Shown here: positions 53,197 to 61,549 of the stretch, piece after piece
Layout: each line of letters starts with the position of its first letter
Numbering within the stretch: the first letter of the stretch is position 1
From: Xanthobacteraceae bacterium
GTDB taxonomy: Bacteria; Pseudomonadota; Alphaproteobacteria; Rhizobiales; Xanthobacteraceae
NCBI GenBank assembly: GCA_028290465.1
Contig: JAQGJU010000094.1
Span: forward strand, 17,443 to 81,442
Direction of reading: 5' to 3'
Length of the DNA: 64,000 bases
Translations under genes and position numbers: made by a program
The notes under the pieces: model-generated
The model's database searches: none
What the model was told of the DNA's origin: nothing
The model's input: only the letters and a program-made list of their open reading frames with translations

Positions 53197-54123
53197 TCAC
53201 GCCCGCTGCCGCTTGCCGCGCGTAACGCCCTGCGCGGCAAGCGTGCCGAGCTGGCGCAGGCTGATGGCGTTGAGCGGAAACTCCAGCACGACGTGCATCA
53301 GGCTTAAGCCCAGCAGCACCACGAAGCCCCACGCATAGTCGTAGAAGTAAAACGCCGTCGATAGCGCGCTGGCGCCGACCACCACAGCCATGCGCCGCGT
53401 CGACATCGCGCTCCAGCGGATCACGTCGGCTTTGATGAACCAGTTCAGGTAGTGGTAGGTGTAGACGAACGCCAGCAGGCCGACGAGGCGGGCGTCGAGC
53501 GTCAGATCGCCGATGCCGAGCACGCGGCCGAGCGCCGGCGCGACGCCGCCGAAGTATTCCTGCGCGGTGCGGGCGAACGCCGGCACGACGGTCGAAGCCG
53601 ATGGCGGCAGCAGCAGGATCGCCACGATGGCGGCCACGTAAGCCCCGACCAGCCAAGCCTGCGCCCGGCTGCCGGACCGCAGCGCGCCCACCACCATGAA
53701 CACCAAGGTGAACAGCGAGACGTGCACCAGTGTCGGCAGCAGCGTGCCGAGCACGATGAAGTTCGAGCCGCGCGCCACGATGAACAGCGTCGCCACGATG
53801 GCGCCGACCATGATCAGCGTGCTTTGCATCGCCGTGGTGCCGGCAGCCAATAGCGCGCACAGCACGAAGGTGATCCAGAACAGCACGCCGAACCAATAGC
53901 CGTCGGTGATGAACGCGGCGCCGACGGCGGCGGCCGCCAGCAGCACCGGAATGCTCGAGTGCGGCAGGAAATATTTGCGGTCGTGCAGCCAGGAGATTTC
54001 GGTCAGGTAATGGGCCGGACCGAGCACCACATAGGCCAGCAGCAGCAGTTCGAATGGCACCAGATAGGCGAGGCCGAGCGCCGCGCCCATCAGACCGAAG
54101 TGGACAATGTCGAGACGGGCCAT
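53197..54123 (-). CDS. Polytopic membrane protein of unknown function
   Basis: 308 residues from the ATG giving MARLDIVHFGLMGAALGL. About nine membrane helices. Conserved-looking polar residues lie in membrane-edge segments: VVLGPAHYLTEISWLHDRKYFLPH near the N-terminus and FVYTYHYLNWFIKADVIRW near the C-terminus, the kind of His pattern seen in membrane di-iron or haem proteins. I do not recognise a family. It is divergent from the TctC-type gene and convergent with fumarase. Confidence 0.7.
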   Translation of the reverse strand: MARLDIVHFGLMGAALGLAYLVPFELLLLAYVVLGPAHYLTEISWLHDRKYFLPHSSIPVLLAAAAVGAAFITDGYWFGVLFWITFVLCALLAAGTTAMQSTLIMVGAIVATLFIVARGSNFIVLGTLLPTLVHVSLFTLVFMVVGALRSGSRAQAWLVGAYVAAIVAILLLPPSASTVVPAFARTAQEYFGGVAPALGRVLGIGDLTLDARLVGLLAFVYTYHYLNWFIKADVIRWSAMSTRRMAVVVGASALSTAFYFYDYAWGFVVLLGLSLMHVVLEFPLNAISLRQLGTLAAQGVTRGKRQRA

Positions 54124-54281
54124 GGCCGGTTGCTCACGCCTAGTGCTCGCTATGCGTGAGCGGTAGGCTAGATGAGCGCCGAACGGGAGGCAAGCGCGAC
54201 CGGCCGAAGTAGCCGTTTCGTTGCGGACTCGCGCGCCGGCGCCTGTAAAGTACATTCGTCGGATGTGGTGCGGAGCCCTGC

Positions 54282-55289
54282 ATGATTGCGAAGCCCATGT
54301 CTGCAAAGCGTTGGAGCCTTCTGGGCATCGTTCTCGGGGCCGGCATCGGCGTTGGCGCACCGGCGCTGAGCCAGTCGCCACCGGGCGACGATTATCCCAA
54401 GCGCGCCATTACGCTGATCGTGCCGTTCGCGCCCGGCGGCTCGACCGACGTGGTCGGGCGCATCGTCGCCGAGGCGCTGCACAAGGAACTGGGTCAGCCC
54501 GTTGTGGTCGAGAACCGCGCCGGGGCCGGCGGCTCGCTCGGAACGGCCGTGATCGCGAAGGCGGCACCCGACGGCTACACCATCGGCATGGGCACGGCGT
54601 CGACGCTGGCCATCAATCCGGCGGCCTACAAGGCGCTGCCCTACGATGTGCAAACGGACTTGGCGCCGATCGGCAATATCGCCGCGGTGCCGAACATCAT
54701 GTCGATCAACGCGGACGTCAAAGCGGCCGACATGACGGCGTTCACGGCGCTGGCGCGCGCCACGCCCGGCAAGCTGTCCTACGGCTCGTCCGGCAATGGC
54801 AGCGTCAGCCATCTGATGGGCGAGCAGTACAAACTGGCGACCAAGACAGATCTGTTGCATGTGCCGTATCGCGGCATCGGTCCGGCGCTGCAGGATGTGG
54901 TCGGCGGCCAGATTCAGGTGCTGTTCGACAATCTGCCGACCTCGCTGCCGATGGTCGAGGCCGGCAAGCTGCGCGCGCTGGCGGTGTCCGGTCCGCATCG
55001 CCTTGAGGCACTGCCGAACGTGCCGACCTTCGCCGAACTCGGCATGGAGGATCTGAACTGGGTGGCGTTTTTCGGTCTGATCGCGCCGGCCAAGACACCG
55101 CCGGTGATGATCACCAAACTCAATGAGGCGCTCAAGCGCGTCGTCGCCGACAAAAGCGTGCGTGAACGCCTCGCCGCCCAGCAGGCCATCGTCGTCGGCA
55201 ACAGCCCGCCGGAATTCGCCGCCGAAATCGCGCGCGAAATCGAACGGATGCGGCGCGCCGTCACGGCGGCCAAGATCGAGTTGAATTAG
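54282..55289 (+). CDS. TctC/Bug-family periplasmic solute-binding protein
   Basis: 335 residues, GGAG upstream. Signal peptide ending GAPALSQS, then the tripartite tricarboxylate transporter receptor pattern: YPKRAITLIVPFAPGGSTDVVGRIVAEAL, GQPVVVENRAGAGGSLGTAVIAKAAPDGYTI, VPYRGIGPALQDVVGGQIQVLFDNLPTSLPMVEAGKLRALAVSGP. Binds carboxylates or similar solutes for a TctAB transporter, which is not encoded nearby; orphan Bug genes are common in this lineage. Its stop lies inside a 15-bp duplication. Confidence 0.9.
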   Translation: MIAKPMSAKRWSLLGIVLGAGIGVGAPALSQSPPGDDYPKRAITLIVPFAPGGSTDVVGRIVAEALHKELGQPVVVENRAGAGGSLGTAVIAKAAPDGYTIGMGTASTLAINPAAYKALPYDVQTDLAPIGNIAAVPNIMSINADVKAADMTAFTALARATPGKLSYGSSGNGSVSHLMGEQYKLATKTDLLHVPYRGIGPALQDVVGGQIQVLFDNLPTSLPMVEAGKLRALAVSGPHRLEALPNVPTFAELGMEDLNWVAFFGLIAPAKTPPVMITKLNEALKRVVADKSVRERLAAQQAIVVGNSPPEFAAEIAREIERMRRAVTAAKIELN

Positions 55290-55316
55290 CTACAATTCGT
55301 CTAGCTACAATTCGTG
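55287..55316. repeat. 15-bp tandem duplication at convergent gene ends
   Basis: Units at 55287-55301 and 55302-55316 differ only at the last base. The first contains the stop of the TctC-type gene; the minus-strand gene stops at the boundary between units. Confidence 0.9.
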
Positions 55317-56263
55317 ACTTGGCTGGAGCACAGCCGGCGCCACCAGCCGCGCACGCCGTCATGGGCTTCGACCAGCGCCCAATAGCCGCTGCAGGCCAGC
55401 ACGCGTTTGGGTCCGCCATCGGCCGAGATCGATCCGCCGCCGGCTTCACGGCCGGCCGGCGTCCAGCGCGCGTCGGCATGCGGCGCCTGGAACAGGCCGC
55501 CCATGCGGGTGTCGCCATTGGCATATTGGGCGCCGACCTTCGAGGCGTGGACCCAGCCGCGCCCGGCATAGGGCTTCGGGAAGCGCTTCGGATAATCGTT
55601 GACGTAATCCCGGCCGGGCGGCGTTGCGCCATCGATCAGGAACCAGCCGTCCTTGTAGCCGCGAATGGTGAACTCGGTCCGGTAGCCTTCATCCGGCGCG
55701 GTCTCGGATTCGGTCTTGAAACGGAACGGCGGCGGCAGCGTGCCGAGCACGCGCGCCTTGGCGGAGGGTTCGGCGCGAACGTTCAGCCCGGCTTTGTCGG
55801 TGTCGGTCGACCACGCACGCAGATCGCACGGCTCGGTGCCGGGCGGCAGCTTGTCCTTGGTGGCGGCCAGCACTTTATGCAGGTCGACATATTCGCGCTC
55901 AATTGCGTCGGGATCGACCGTCGTGGTGTCCTGATTGCCGCGCGTCGCATGCTCGCGCGGTTTCAGGGCAACCGACATGGTGCTGAGCTTGCCGTCGACT
56001 TGGCCGAGCCGTGCTTCCAGCACCTGCCGCGGTGCGAACACGCTGCCGGGTGTTTTCGGATCGTCGGAGCCTGTCGGATACACGGCCATATGGCCGGTCA
56101 TCGACGCGAAGTCAGACAGATAGGCTTCGCCGGCCACATAGGTTTTCGGCACCATCGCGGCGGCGCTGTCGGCCCATGACGGCGGAGCGGGCTGTTCGCG
56201 CTGCGCATTGGCGCCGCTCACGAGCGCGAGGACGAATGCGGCTGTGAGCGGAATGCGATGCAT
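55301..56263 (-). CDS. Secreted SH3-like domain protein
   Basis: 320 residues. Signal peptide MHRIPLTAAFVLALVSGANAQ, a region of unknown type, then a bacterial SH3-like part (AGLNVRAEPSAKARVLGTLPPPFRF, GYKDGWFLIDGA, AGRGWVHASKVGAQY) and a tail with VLACSGYWALVEAHDGVRGWWRRLC. SH3-like modules bind cell-wall peptides or metals. Four cysteines (ACSGYW, RRLCSS, TNCS and EPCDLR) may form disulfides. It lies 54 bases downstream of the DoxX gene and could be the last gene of the bufferin operon. Confidence 0.65.
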   Translation of the reverse strand: MHRIPLTAAFVLALVSGANAQREQPAPPSWADSAAAMVPKTYVAGEAYLSDFASMTGHMAVYPTGSDDPKTPGSVFAPRQVLEARLGQVDGKLSTMSVALKPREHATRGNQDTTTVDPDAIEREYVDLHKVLAATKDKLPPGTEPCDLRAWSTDTDKAGLNVRAEPSAKARVLGTLPPPFRFKTESETAPDEGYRTEFTIRGYKDGWFLIDGATPPGRDYVNDYPKRFPKPYAGRGWVHASKVGAQYANGDTRMGGLFQAPHADARWTPAGREAGGGSISADGGPKRVLACSGYWALVEAHDGVRGWWRRLCSSQVTNCS

Positions 56264-56317
56264 GGCGGGCTTTCTGTGTTAACGGCCCCGCTTGGTCGCG
56301 CCCGGAGGTGCGAAGGT

Positions 56318-56785
56318 TCAGCGCCAGTGCCGTGCGATCATATGGTCCACCGATAGCACGCCCGGTCCGCGCGCGATCACCAACAGAAAGCATGCTGCCC
56401 AGACGCCATGGGTCGGCCAGGCGCCCGGATAGACCAGGAACTGGATCACCAGCGTCATGCCGAGCAGCGTCAGCGCCGAAAATCGCGAGGCGAGGCCGAT
56501 CACCAGCAGCACCGGAAAAAAGTGCTCGGCGAACGCTGCGAGGTGCGCCCCGATGGCCGGATCTATCAGGGGCAACTGGTATTCCTCGCGGAATAACGCG
56601 ACGGCGGACTCGGTCACCCGGAAACCGTCGACCTTGGTCTGGCCCGACATCCAGAACACCGCCGCCGGAAAAATGCGTGCGGCCAGCGCCAGCGCTGAAT
56701 AGGGAATGCGCTCGCACAGATCGATAAAGCGCGTGACGAGAGCGGCGGGGCCGGTGCTACGGGCGGTCAGCGGCAGCGAGGTCAT
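56318..56785 (-). CDS. DoxX-family membrane protein of the bufferin operon
   Basis: 155 residues, four membrane helices. DoxX pattern: YSALALAARIFPAAVFWMSGQTKVDGFRV, then AHLAAFAEHFFPVLLVIGLASRFSALTLLGMTLVIQFLVYPGAWPTHGVW. DoxX proteins often accompany bufferin loci (bufD) and related oxidoreductase systems; the reaction is not settled. Its ATG overlaps the bufC stop by 4 bases. Confidence 0.87.
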   Translation of the reverse strand: MTSLPLTARSTGPAALVTRFIDLCERIPYSALALAARIFPAAVFWMSGQTKVDGFRVTESAVALFREEYQLPLIDPAIGAHLAAFAEHFFPVLLVIGLASRFSALTLLGMTLVIQFLVYPGAWPTHGVWAACFLLVIARGPGVLSVDHMIARHWR

Positions 56786-57570
56786 GATGCGGGCTCCATG
56801 AGGGGAGAGTGTTCGATGGCGACGACAAGGCCGGCGCCGAACAGTCCGGCCAGATTGGCCGCGAGGTCGAATTGGTCGCTGTCGGCAAGCGCCAGCGTGG
56901 CGGCCTGTCCGAGTGTTTCATTGTTGAACAGCGCCCGCAGGAACGCGGCGCCGCCGGCCGGCAGTGCGCGCATTTCGACATCGAGCGCGGGCCGCGCGAC
57001 GAGCGCATCCTCACCGCGCCAATCGTCGATCGGCGTAAGTTCAGCCTCGCCGGAATTCATCGCCCAGATGGTGACGACCGGAAAAGCCGAGCGCACGATC
57101 TCGATGGATGGATGCAGCGAGACCCGCAGCGCGCCGAGCGTCTCAGGCGGCTGCGTGGCGATATCGCAAAGGTCTAGCGGCCGCATGTCGGCGGCGTGAT
57201 AGGCGCGGGTGCGCGCGGCTTCGACGCGCGCGACATCGGGCAAATAGAGCAGCTCAGCGGCCGGTGTGAAGCCGGCGATGAAATCAGGGAACGCATCGCC
57301 ATACCGCATCAGCAGCGGCGAGCGCGGCGGCTGCGCGGTGACGAACAGGCGCGCCATGCCGGCAAAGAATTCGTCGCCGACGATGCGCGCGACCGCCGGG
57401 AAGCGAATCCTCAGCGCGTTGACGAGGCTCGCTACGACATTGTTGCGATACACGCCGAAGCGCCGCGCCGGCACCCGCGTGGTATGCGAGGTGACGTCAG
57501 GCGGAATGGCGCGGTCGGCGTCGAGCAACGCTTCGGCGAAATGAGACTGGGCGAGGGCGGACATGATCAC
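56782..57570 (-). CDS. bufC: BufC (DUF2063) partner of the bufferin maturation enzyme
   Basis: 262 residues. DUF2063 N-domain ([69 protein letters not shown]). In bufferin and related MNIO systems this protein acts with BufB, presenting the precursor peptide. It overlaps bufB and the DoxX gene by 4 bases at each end, so the three are translationally coupled. Confidence 0.87.
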   Translation of the reverse strand: MIMSALAQSHFAEALLDADRAIPPDVTSHTTRVPARRFGVYRNNVVASLVNALRIRFPAVARIVGDEFFAGMARLFVTAQPPRSPLLMRYGDAFPDFIAGFTPAAELLYLPDVARVEAARTRAYHAADMRPLDLCDIATQPPETLGALRVSLHPSIEIVRSAFPVVTIWAMNSGEAELTPIDDWRGEDALVARPALDVEMRALPAGGAAFLRALFNNETLGQAATLALADSDQFDLAANLAGLFGAGLVVAIEHSPLMEPAS

Positions 57571-58436
57571 GCCGCCACAGCTTGCACGGCGCGATCCAGC
57601 ATCGCCTGCGCGGCCACGGCCTCGGCCTTCAAAACCGGCCAGACAGGTACGTCATTGTCCCATTCGATCAGGGTCGGCAGCGGTCCGGTGCGGGCGATGG
57701 TCTCCGCGTAGAGCGCCCAGACCGGATCGGCGACCGGTGAGCCATGGGCATCGATCAGCAGCGGCGCGCCGGTCTCGTCTGCCTGTTCGTCATGGCCGCC
57801 GAGGTGAATCTCGCGCACCCGGTCGAGCGGAAACGATGCGAGATAGTCGCGCGCGCTGGTACCGTGGTTCTTCGCCGACACGAATACGTTGTTGATATCG
57901 AGCAGCAACCCGCAGCCGGTGACGGACGCCAGTTCACGCAGGAAATCGGTTTCAGCGATCGTGCTGGCGGTGAACCGCACATAGGTCGACGGATTTTCCA
58001 GCAGCATCTGACGCCCGAGAGCGTTCTGCACCTCATCGATGTGCGCGGCGACGCGGGCCAGCGTCTCGTGGGTATAAGGCAGCGGCAGGAGGTCGTTGTA
58101 GAACACCTCGCCAAAACCATCGCTGTGGGACGACCAGGCGAGATGCTCGGAAAAGCTTTCCGGCTGATAGCGCTCGCATAGTGCCTTCAGGCGCATGAGA
58201 TGCGCGTGGTCGAGATCGCCCATGTGGCCGATCGACAGTCCGACGCCGTGCACCGACAAGGCGTAACGCTCGCGCAGCGCGCCAAGCTGCGCATGCGGCG
58301 GGCCGCCGGCGCCCATGTAATTCTCGGCATGGATCTCGAGAAAGCCGAGCGGTTGGTCGTCAACGAGAATGTCACGAAAGTGTTCGGGCTTGAAGCCGAC
58401 ACCGGCGCGGGCCGGCAGACAGGACGCGATGGGCAT
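57567..58436 (-). CDS. bufB: BufB, MNIO/DUF692 multinuclear iron oxidase
   Basis: 289 residues from the ATG after AAGGTGG. TIM-barrel DUF692 with likely metal ligands in [62 protein letters not shown] and LIEWDND. In bufferin biosynthesis, BufB modifies cysteines of BufA to copper-binding thio-oxazole-type groups. It follows bufA1 after an 85-base gap that contains a hairpin. Confidence 0.92.
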   Translation of the reverse strand: MPIASCLPARAGVGFKPEHFRDILVDDQPLGFLEIHAENYMGAGGPPHAQLGALRERYALSVHGVGLSIGHMGDLDHAHLMRLKALCERYQPESFSEHLAWSSHSDGFGEVFYNDLLPLPYTHETLARVAAHIDEVQNALGRQMLLENPSTYVRFTASTIAETDFLRELASVTGCGLLLDINNVFVSAKNHGTSARDYLASFPLDRVREIHLGGHDEQADETGAPLLIDAHGSPVADPVWALYAETIARTGPLPTLIEWDNDVPVWPVLKAEAVAAQAMLDRAVQAVAA

Positions 58437-58465
58437 GATGACCACCTTCAAGATGAAGCACCTGC

Positions 58466-58503
58466 TTCGTCCCTCTCCCCGCGAGAGCAGGAAGAGGGAC
58501 GAA
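58466..58503 (-). terminator. Hairpin between bufA1 and bufB
   Basis: Arms TTCGTCCCTCT (58466-58476) and AGAGGGACGAA (58493-58503), 11 bp, perfect, loop 16. On the minus strand no T run follows, so partial attenuation or an mRNA-stabilising role fits better than full termination. Its sequence resembles the CCCTCTCCCC repeats elsewhere. Confidence 0.55.
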
Positions 58504-58521
58504 ACGGGATCGACCTTCCGG

Positions 58522-58809
58522 CTACGACTTGATTTCCATCAGAGAGCCCGTGCCCTTCGGGGTCTTCATCGTCGCGCAGCTGCCCTTGGCGACGTATTTC
58601 CAGGCGTTGCCCTGGTAGTCGACCTTGGAGGTGCCGGCGCAGGTGGTGCCGGCACCGGCGGCGCAATCGTTCTGGCCCTTCATGGAGATGCCGTAGCATT
58701 TGTCCATGGTCGGCTGCGGCGCCACCGGGGCGGCCGAGGCGGCGGTCATCATGGCGAGCGCAGTGGCGAAAGAGCCGGCAAGCGCGGCAGCAGTGATCTG
58801 GGTCTTCAT
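58522..58809 (-). CDS. bufA1: BufA1 bufferin precursor (DUF2282), copper-binding RiPP
   Basis: 95 residues from [14 protein letters not shown] after AGAGGAAAC. An N-terminal signal peptide ends near SAAPVA. Four cysteines at 38, 49, 57 and 78 lie in [38 protein letters not shown] and KGSCATMK, the bufferin-1 layout; some are converted by BufB. Mature bufferins bind copper in the periplasm. It heads the bufA1-bufB-bufC-DoxX operon, divergent from sigF, with a matching ECF promoter. Confidence 0.92.
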   Translation of the reverse strand: MKTQITAAALAGSFATALAMMTAASAAPVAPQPTMDKCYGISMKGQNDCAAGAGTTCAGTSKVDYQGNAWKYVAKGSCATMKTPKGTGSLMEIKS

Positions 58810-58880
58810 GATCGTTTCCTCTCGATGGCCGACGGGCGGAGCGCCGCGTCGGTCGGCCGGGACCGGCCGCACATCGACGT

Positions 58881-58906
58881 TTCGCCGCAAGGCCCCGCCG
58901 TGTTAC
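58881..58906 (-). promoter_or_regulatory. bufA1: SigF-type ECF promoter of the bufferin operon
   Basis: On the minus strand GTAACA (58906-58901) and CGAA (58884-58881) are separated by exactly 16 bases, matching the Caulobacter SigF pattern GTAACC-N16-CGAA as I recall it. The start point near 58875 would leave a 66-nt leader. Confidence 0.7.
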
Positions 58907-58954
58907 GTCCATCACGGCGATGTGTTCGCGCATTGGAATATTTCGGTCATGGCT

Positions 58955-58980
58955 GTAACAAGCATGGGCCGTGGCACGTA
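58955..58980 (+). promoter_or_regulatory. sigF: SigF-type ECF promoter of sigF-nrsF
   Basis: GTAACA (58955-58960) and CGTA (58977-58980) with a 16-base spacer, same architecture as the facing bufA1 promoter. The predicted start near 58986 lies just before the ribosome site AGGAG (58990-58994) and the GTG start of sigF, giving autoregulation. Confidence 0.68.
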
Positions 58981-58999
58981 TGACCGTTCAGGAGCGCGG

Positions 59000-59548
59000 G
59001 TGAACGAGCGCGAAATCGAGTGGGCCACGCTGATGCGCGCGGCCAATGCGGGCGACGCCGCCGCGTACGAGAAGCTGCTGCGCGATCTCGCGCGCGCGCT
59101 GCGGGCCGCCACGCGGGCCGGGCTGCTGCGCGCCGGGCGCAGCGCCGCCGATGCCGAGGATGTGGTGCAGGATACGTTGCTGGCGGTTCATCTCAAGCGC
59201 CATACCTGGGACGCAACCGCGCCGCTGGGGCCTTGGGTGCGGGCAATCGCCCGCAATAAGCTGATCGATGCGCTGCGCAAGCGGCGCGGCGGCGCGCAGG
59301 TTTCGATCGACGATCTGGTTGACGTCCTGCCGGCCGAGAATGCCGAACCGCAGGCGCCGGCCCGCGATGTCGAACGCCATGTCGGCGCGCTGCCGGAGCG
59401 CCAGCGCGACGTGGTGCGGGCCATGGCGGTCGAGGGCGCGACCTCCCATGAATGCGCCGCCAAGCTCGGCATGAGCGAAGGCGCGGTCAGGGTGGCGCTG
59501 CATCGCGGCCTGGCGACGCTGGCCGCCCGGCTGCGGCAACAGGACTGA
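59000..59548 (+). CDS. sigF: ECF sigma factor SigF-like
   Basis: 182 residues from the GTG 5 bases after AGGAG. Region 2 (AAYEKLLRDLARALRAATRAG, AEDVVQDTLLAVHLKRHTWDATAPLGPWVRAIARNKLIDALRKRR) and region 4 (LPERQRDVVRAMAVEGATSHECAAKLGMSEGAVRVALHRGLATLAARL) are complete. In Caulobacter, SigF answers copper/chromate/cadmium or oxidative stress, is held by NrsF and drives a bufferin-type operon. The gene order and promoter pair here reproduce that circuit. Confidence 0.88.
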   Translation: MNEREIEWATLMRAANAGDAAAYEKLLRDLARALRAATRAGLLRAGRSAADAEDVVQDTLLAVHLKRHTWDATAPLGPWVRAIARNKLIDALRKRRGGAQVSIDDLVDVLPAENAEPQAPARDVERHVGALPERQRDVVRAMAVEGATSHECAAKLGMSEGAVRVALHRGLATLAARLRQQD

Positions 59549-59557
59549 GATGGCGCG

Positions 59558-60196
59558 ATGAAGACCAACGATCTCATTCGTTCCCTGACGCAGGATCTGG
59601 CGACACCGCCGCCGCGCCTGGGTGCGCGTCTGGCATTGGGGCTTGGTATCGGCTTCGCCCTGGCGGCGGCGTTGTTCTTTGTTGTGCTCGGCCCGCGCCC
59701 GGATATCGCGCAGGCGATCCTATGGCCGCGGTTCGATTTCAAATTCGTGGTGACACTGTCGCTGGCGGCGGCATCGCTGTTTTTGGTGCTGCGCCTGGCG
59801 CGTCCGGCCGCGGAGCTGCGTCCGGCGGCTATCGCGTTACGTATCGTGCTGTTGATATTGGCGACCGGCGTTGGCGTCGAACTGATGACGCTGCCGTCGG
59901 TGTGGTGGCAGACGGTCGCGACCGGCAAGAATGCGATGGTCTGCCTGCAGGCGATCCCGGCATTGGCCATTCCGCTGTTGATCGGCATTCTGCTGGCGTT
60001 GCGCAGCGGCGCGCCGACCCGCCCGGCCCTGGCCGGCGCCGCGGCCGGGCTGCTGGCCGGCGGTCTCGCGGCGACCCTTTACGCCACGCACTGTACCGAC
60101 GATTCGCCGCTGTTTGTCGCGATCTGGTATTCGCTGGCGGTCGGCATCGTCACGGCGGCCGGCGCGATCGCCGGGCGGCTGATGCTGAAGTGGTGA
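59558..60196 (+). CDS. nrsF: NrsF-family membrane anti-sigma factor
   Basis: 212 residues, six membrane helices, short cytoplasmic N-terminus (MKTNDLIRSLTQDLATPPPRLG) that would hold SigF. The DUF1109/NrsF pattern includes WPRFDFKFVVTLSLAAAS, GVELMTLPSVWWQTV and two periplasmic-side cysteines (MVCLQAIPALAIPLL and YATHCTDDSPLFV), which are the proposed metal or redox sensors. It lies 9 bases after sigF. Confidence 0.88.
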   Translation: MKTNDLIRSLTQDLATPPPRLGARLALGLGIGFALAAALFFVVLGPRPDIAQAILWPRFDFKFVVTLSLAAASLFLVLRLARPAAELRPAAIALRIVLLILATGVGVELMTLPSVWWQTVATGKNAMVCLQAIPALAIPLLIGILLALRSGAPTRPALAGAAAGLLAGGLAATLYATHCTDDSPLFVAIWYSLAVGIVTAAGAIAGRLMLKW

Positions 60197-60207
60197 GTGT
60201 CTTCTTA

Positions 60208-60325
60208 TCCCTCCCCCTCTTTTGGGGAGGGTGGCCGGCTTTAGCCGGTCGGGTGGGGGCGTTTGCTGAGCTTAAGACCCCACCCCGCCCGCTACGCGGG
60301 CGACCCTCCCCTTTCAGGGGAGGGA
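60208..60325. repeat. CCCTCCCC/GGGGAGGG inverted repeat after nrsF
   Basis: TCCCTCCCCCTCTTTTGGGG at one end and CCCCTTTCAGGGGAGGGA at the other, with inner GGCCGGC/GCCGG and CCCGCTACGCGGG hairpins. It is a common intergenic repeat of this lineage, filling the convergent gap and probably terminating both sides. Confidence 0.7.
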
Positions 60326-60365
60326 TGGTGATCGGCGCAATACCGAGCGATCAAGCGATCTGCAG

Positions 60366-60953
60366 TTAGAGCCCCGTCACGAACCGCGCCATCACGACCA
60401 TGATGGCGACCTGCATCAGGCCCTGGAAGCCGACCACGCCGACATAGAGGTTCATCATGCGGGCGATCTTGGCGTCGTCGATGGTGTCCTGCTGGAATGC
60501 GTAATACAGGCGCAGATTGGTCGGCAGCAGATAGCCGAGCCCCTGGATGGTCAGCACGGTGACGATGGCCAGCGCCGCGACCACCCACCAGAACTCCGGA
60601 TAGGGCAGGTCGAAATAGCCCATCCGCATGGCCAGGAACCAGCCGGCCGTGGTGGTCAGGGTCGACAGCGTCGGCATCAGCACCAAGGTGCGCGGCACCA
60701 GCCCGCCGATCACCGCGCGCCGTGTTTCCAGCGGCAGCATGCGCAGCACCGGGCCGACGATGAAACCCATGAACAGGTCGATCCCGGTCCACAGCGTGCC
60801 CGACATCACATGCACGAAGTTCAGGAACCAGTGATTGTCGATGACGATCGCCGCCACCATCACGGCCAGCGCCAGCGCCGCGAAGCCGATATAGGCCGGG
60901 CGGAATGGCGAGATGGGGACGCGTGTGAGGGTGCCGGCGACTTGTTCTGTCAT
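60366..60953 (-). CDS. Small polytopic membrane protein (CopD/DUF2269-like fold)
   Basis: 195 residues, about five membrane helices (YIGFAALALAVMVAAIVID, FVHVMSGTLWTGIDLFMGFIVGPVLRML, FWWVVAALAIVTVLTIQGLGYLL, MNLYVGVVGFQGLMQVAIMVVMARFV). The motif FVHVMSGTLWTGIDLFMG, with His near a Trp-Thr-Gly, resembles the haem/copper helices of CopD, DUF2269 and PuuD membrane domains. Family placement is tentative; function unknown. Confidence 0.55.
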   Translation of the reverse strand: MTEQVAGTLTRVPISPFRPAYIGFAALALAVMVAAIVIDNHWFLNFVHVMSGTLWTGIDLFMGFIVGPVLRMLPLETRRAVIGGLVPRTLVLMPTLSTLTTTAGWFLAMRMGYFDLPYPEFWWVVAALAIVTVLTIQGLGYLLPTNLRLYYAFQQDTIDDAKIARMMNLYVGVVGFQGLMQVAIMVVMARFVTGL

Positions 60954-61004
60954 GACGGCTTTCTACTGCGCGCTTGGCGAAGGGTCAAAAACAGGTGCGC
61001 CCGG

Positions 61005-61041
61005 AAAAAGTAACGCCCGAACCTTGCGGTCCGGGCGTTAC
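61005..61041 (-). terminator. Terminator of the small secreted protein gene
   Basis: 10-bp stem GTAACGCCCG (61010-61019) with CGGGCGTTAC (61032-61041), extended by ACC/GGT inside, followed on the minus strand by TTTTT (61009-61005). Confidence 0.85.
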
Positions 61042-61072
61042 AGAATCGGTTTTTCGCTAAACGCAGGCAGGC

Positions 61073-61381
61073 TTAGTCGCAGACCTGGACGCGGGGCCGG
61101 AACCAGACGCCGCGACGGTCGTCCCAGACCGGCTCGCCGCGCTCAACGTGGCACACCGGCTCTTCGACATAGACCCGGCGACGCGGCGGCGGGGCCACGT
61201 AGACCGGCGCCGGTTCGTAATAACGCGGCTGCGGCTGCGCCGCCATGGTTCCCAGGATGGCGCCGGCCGCGAGGCCGCCGAGCACGCCGGTGGCGATCCG
61301 GCCATTTTCGGCATGAGCGCCAGAGGCCAGCGGTACGGCGAGCGTCGCCGCGACCGCCAGGACAGTCAGAGCCTGTTTCAT
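61073..61381 (-). CDS. Small periplasmic protein with glycine-zipper-like segment
   Basis: 102 residues from the ATG after AAAGGGA. Signal peptide MKQALTVLAVAATLAVPLASGAHA, then a Gly-rich hydrophobic part (IATGVLGGLAAGAILGTMAA), a Pro/Tyr-rich stretch (YYEPAPVYVAPPPRRRVYVEEP) and two cysteines (CHVERGEPVWDDRRG and VQVCD). Proteins of this plan are common in Bradyrhizobiaceae and uncharacterised. Own terminator downstream. Confidence 0.65.
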   Translation of the reverse strand: MKQALTVLAVAATLAVPLASGAHAENGRIATGVLGGLAAGAILGTMAAQPQPRYYEPAPVYVAPPPRRRVYVEEPVCHVERGEPVWDDRRGVWFRPRVQVCD

Positions 61382-61549
61382 ACGAGTCCCTTTGTAAGCG
61401 GCGGCCAATCCGCCAGTTGCCGAAATCCTGCGCAATCATCGTTTATAGACGATGAATAGTCCACTTTACTGTTGAATTCCGGCCAATTTCAGCCCGTGCG
61501 TGTCCGGGATTTTCCGCATCCCCCGAATAATTTTGCATGTTCCGCGCAA

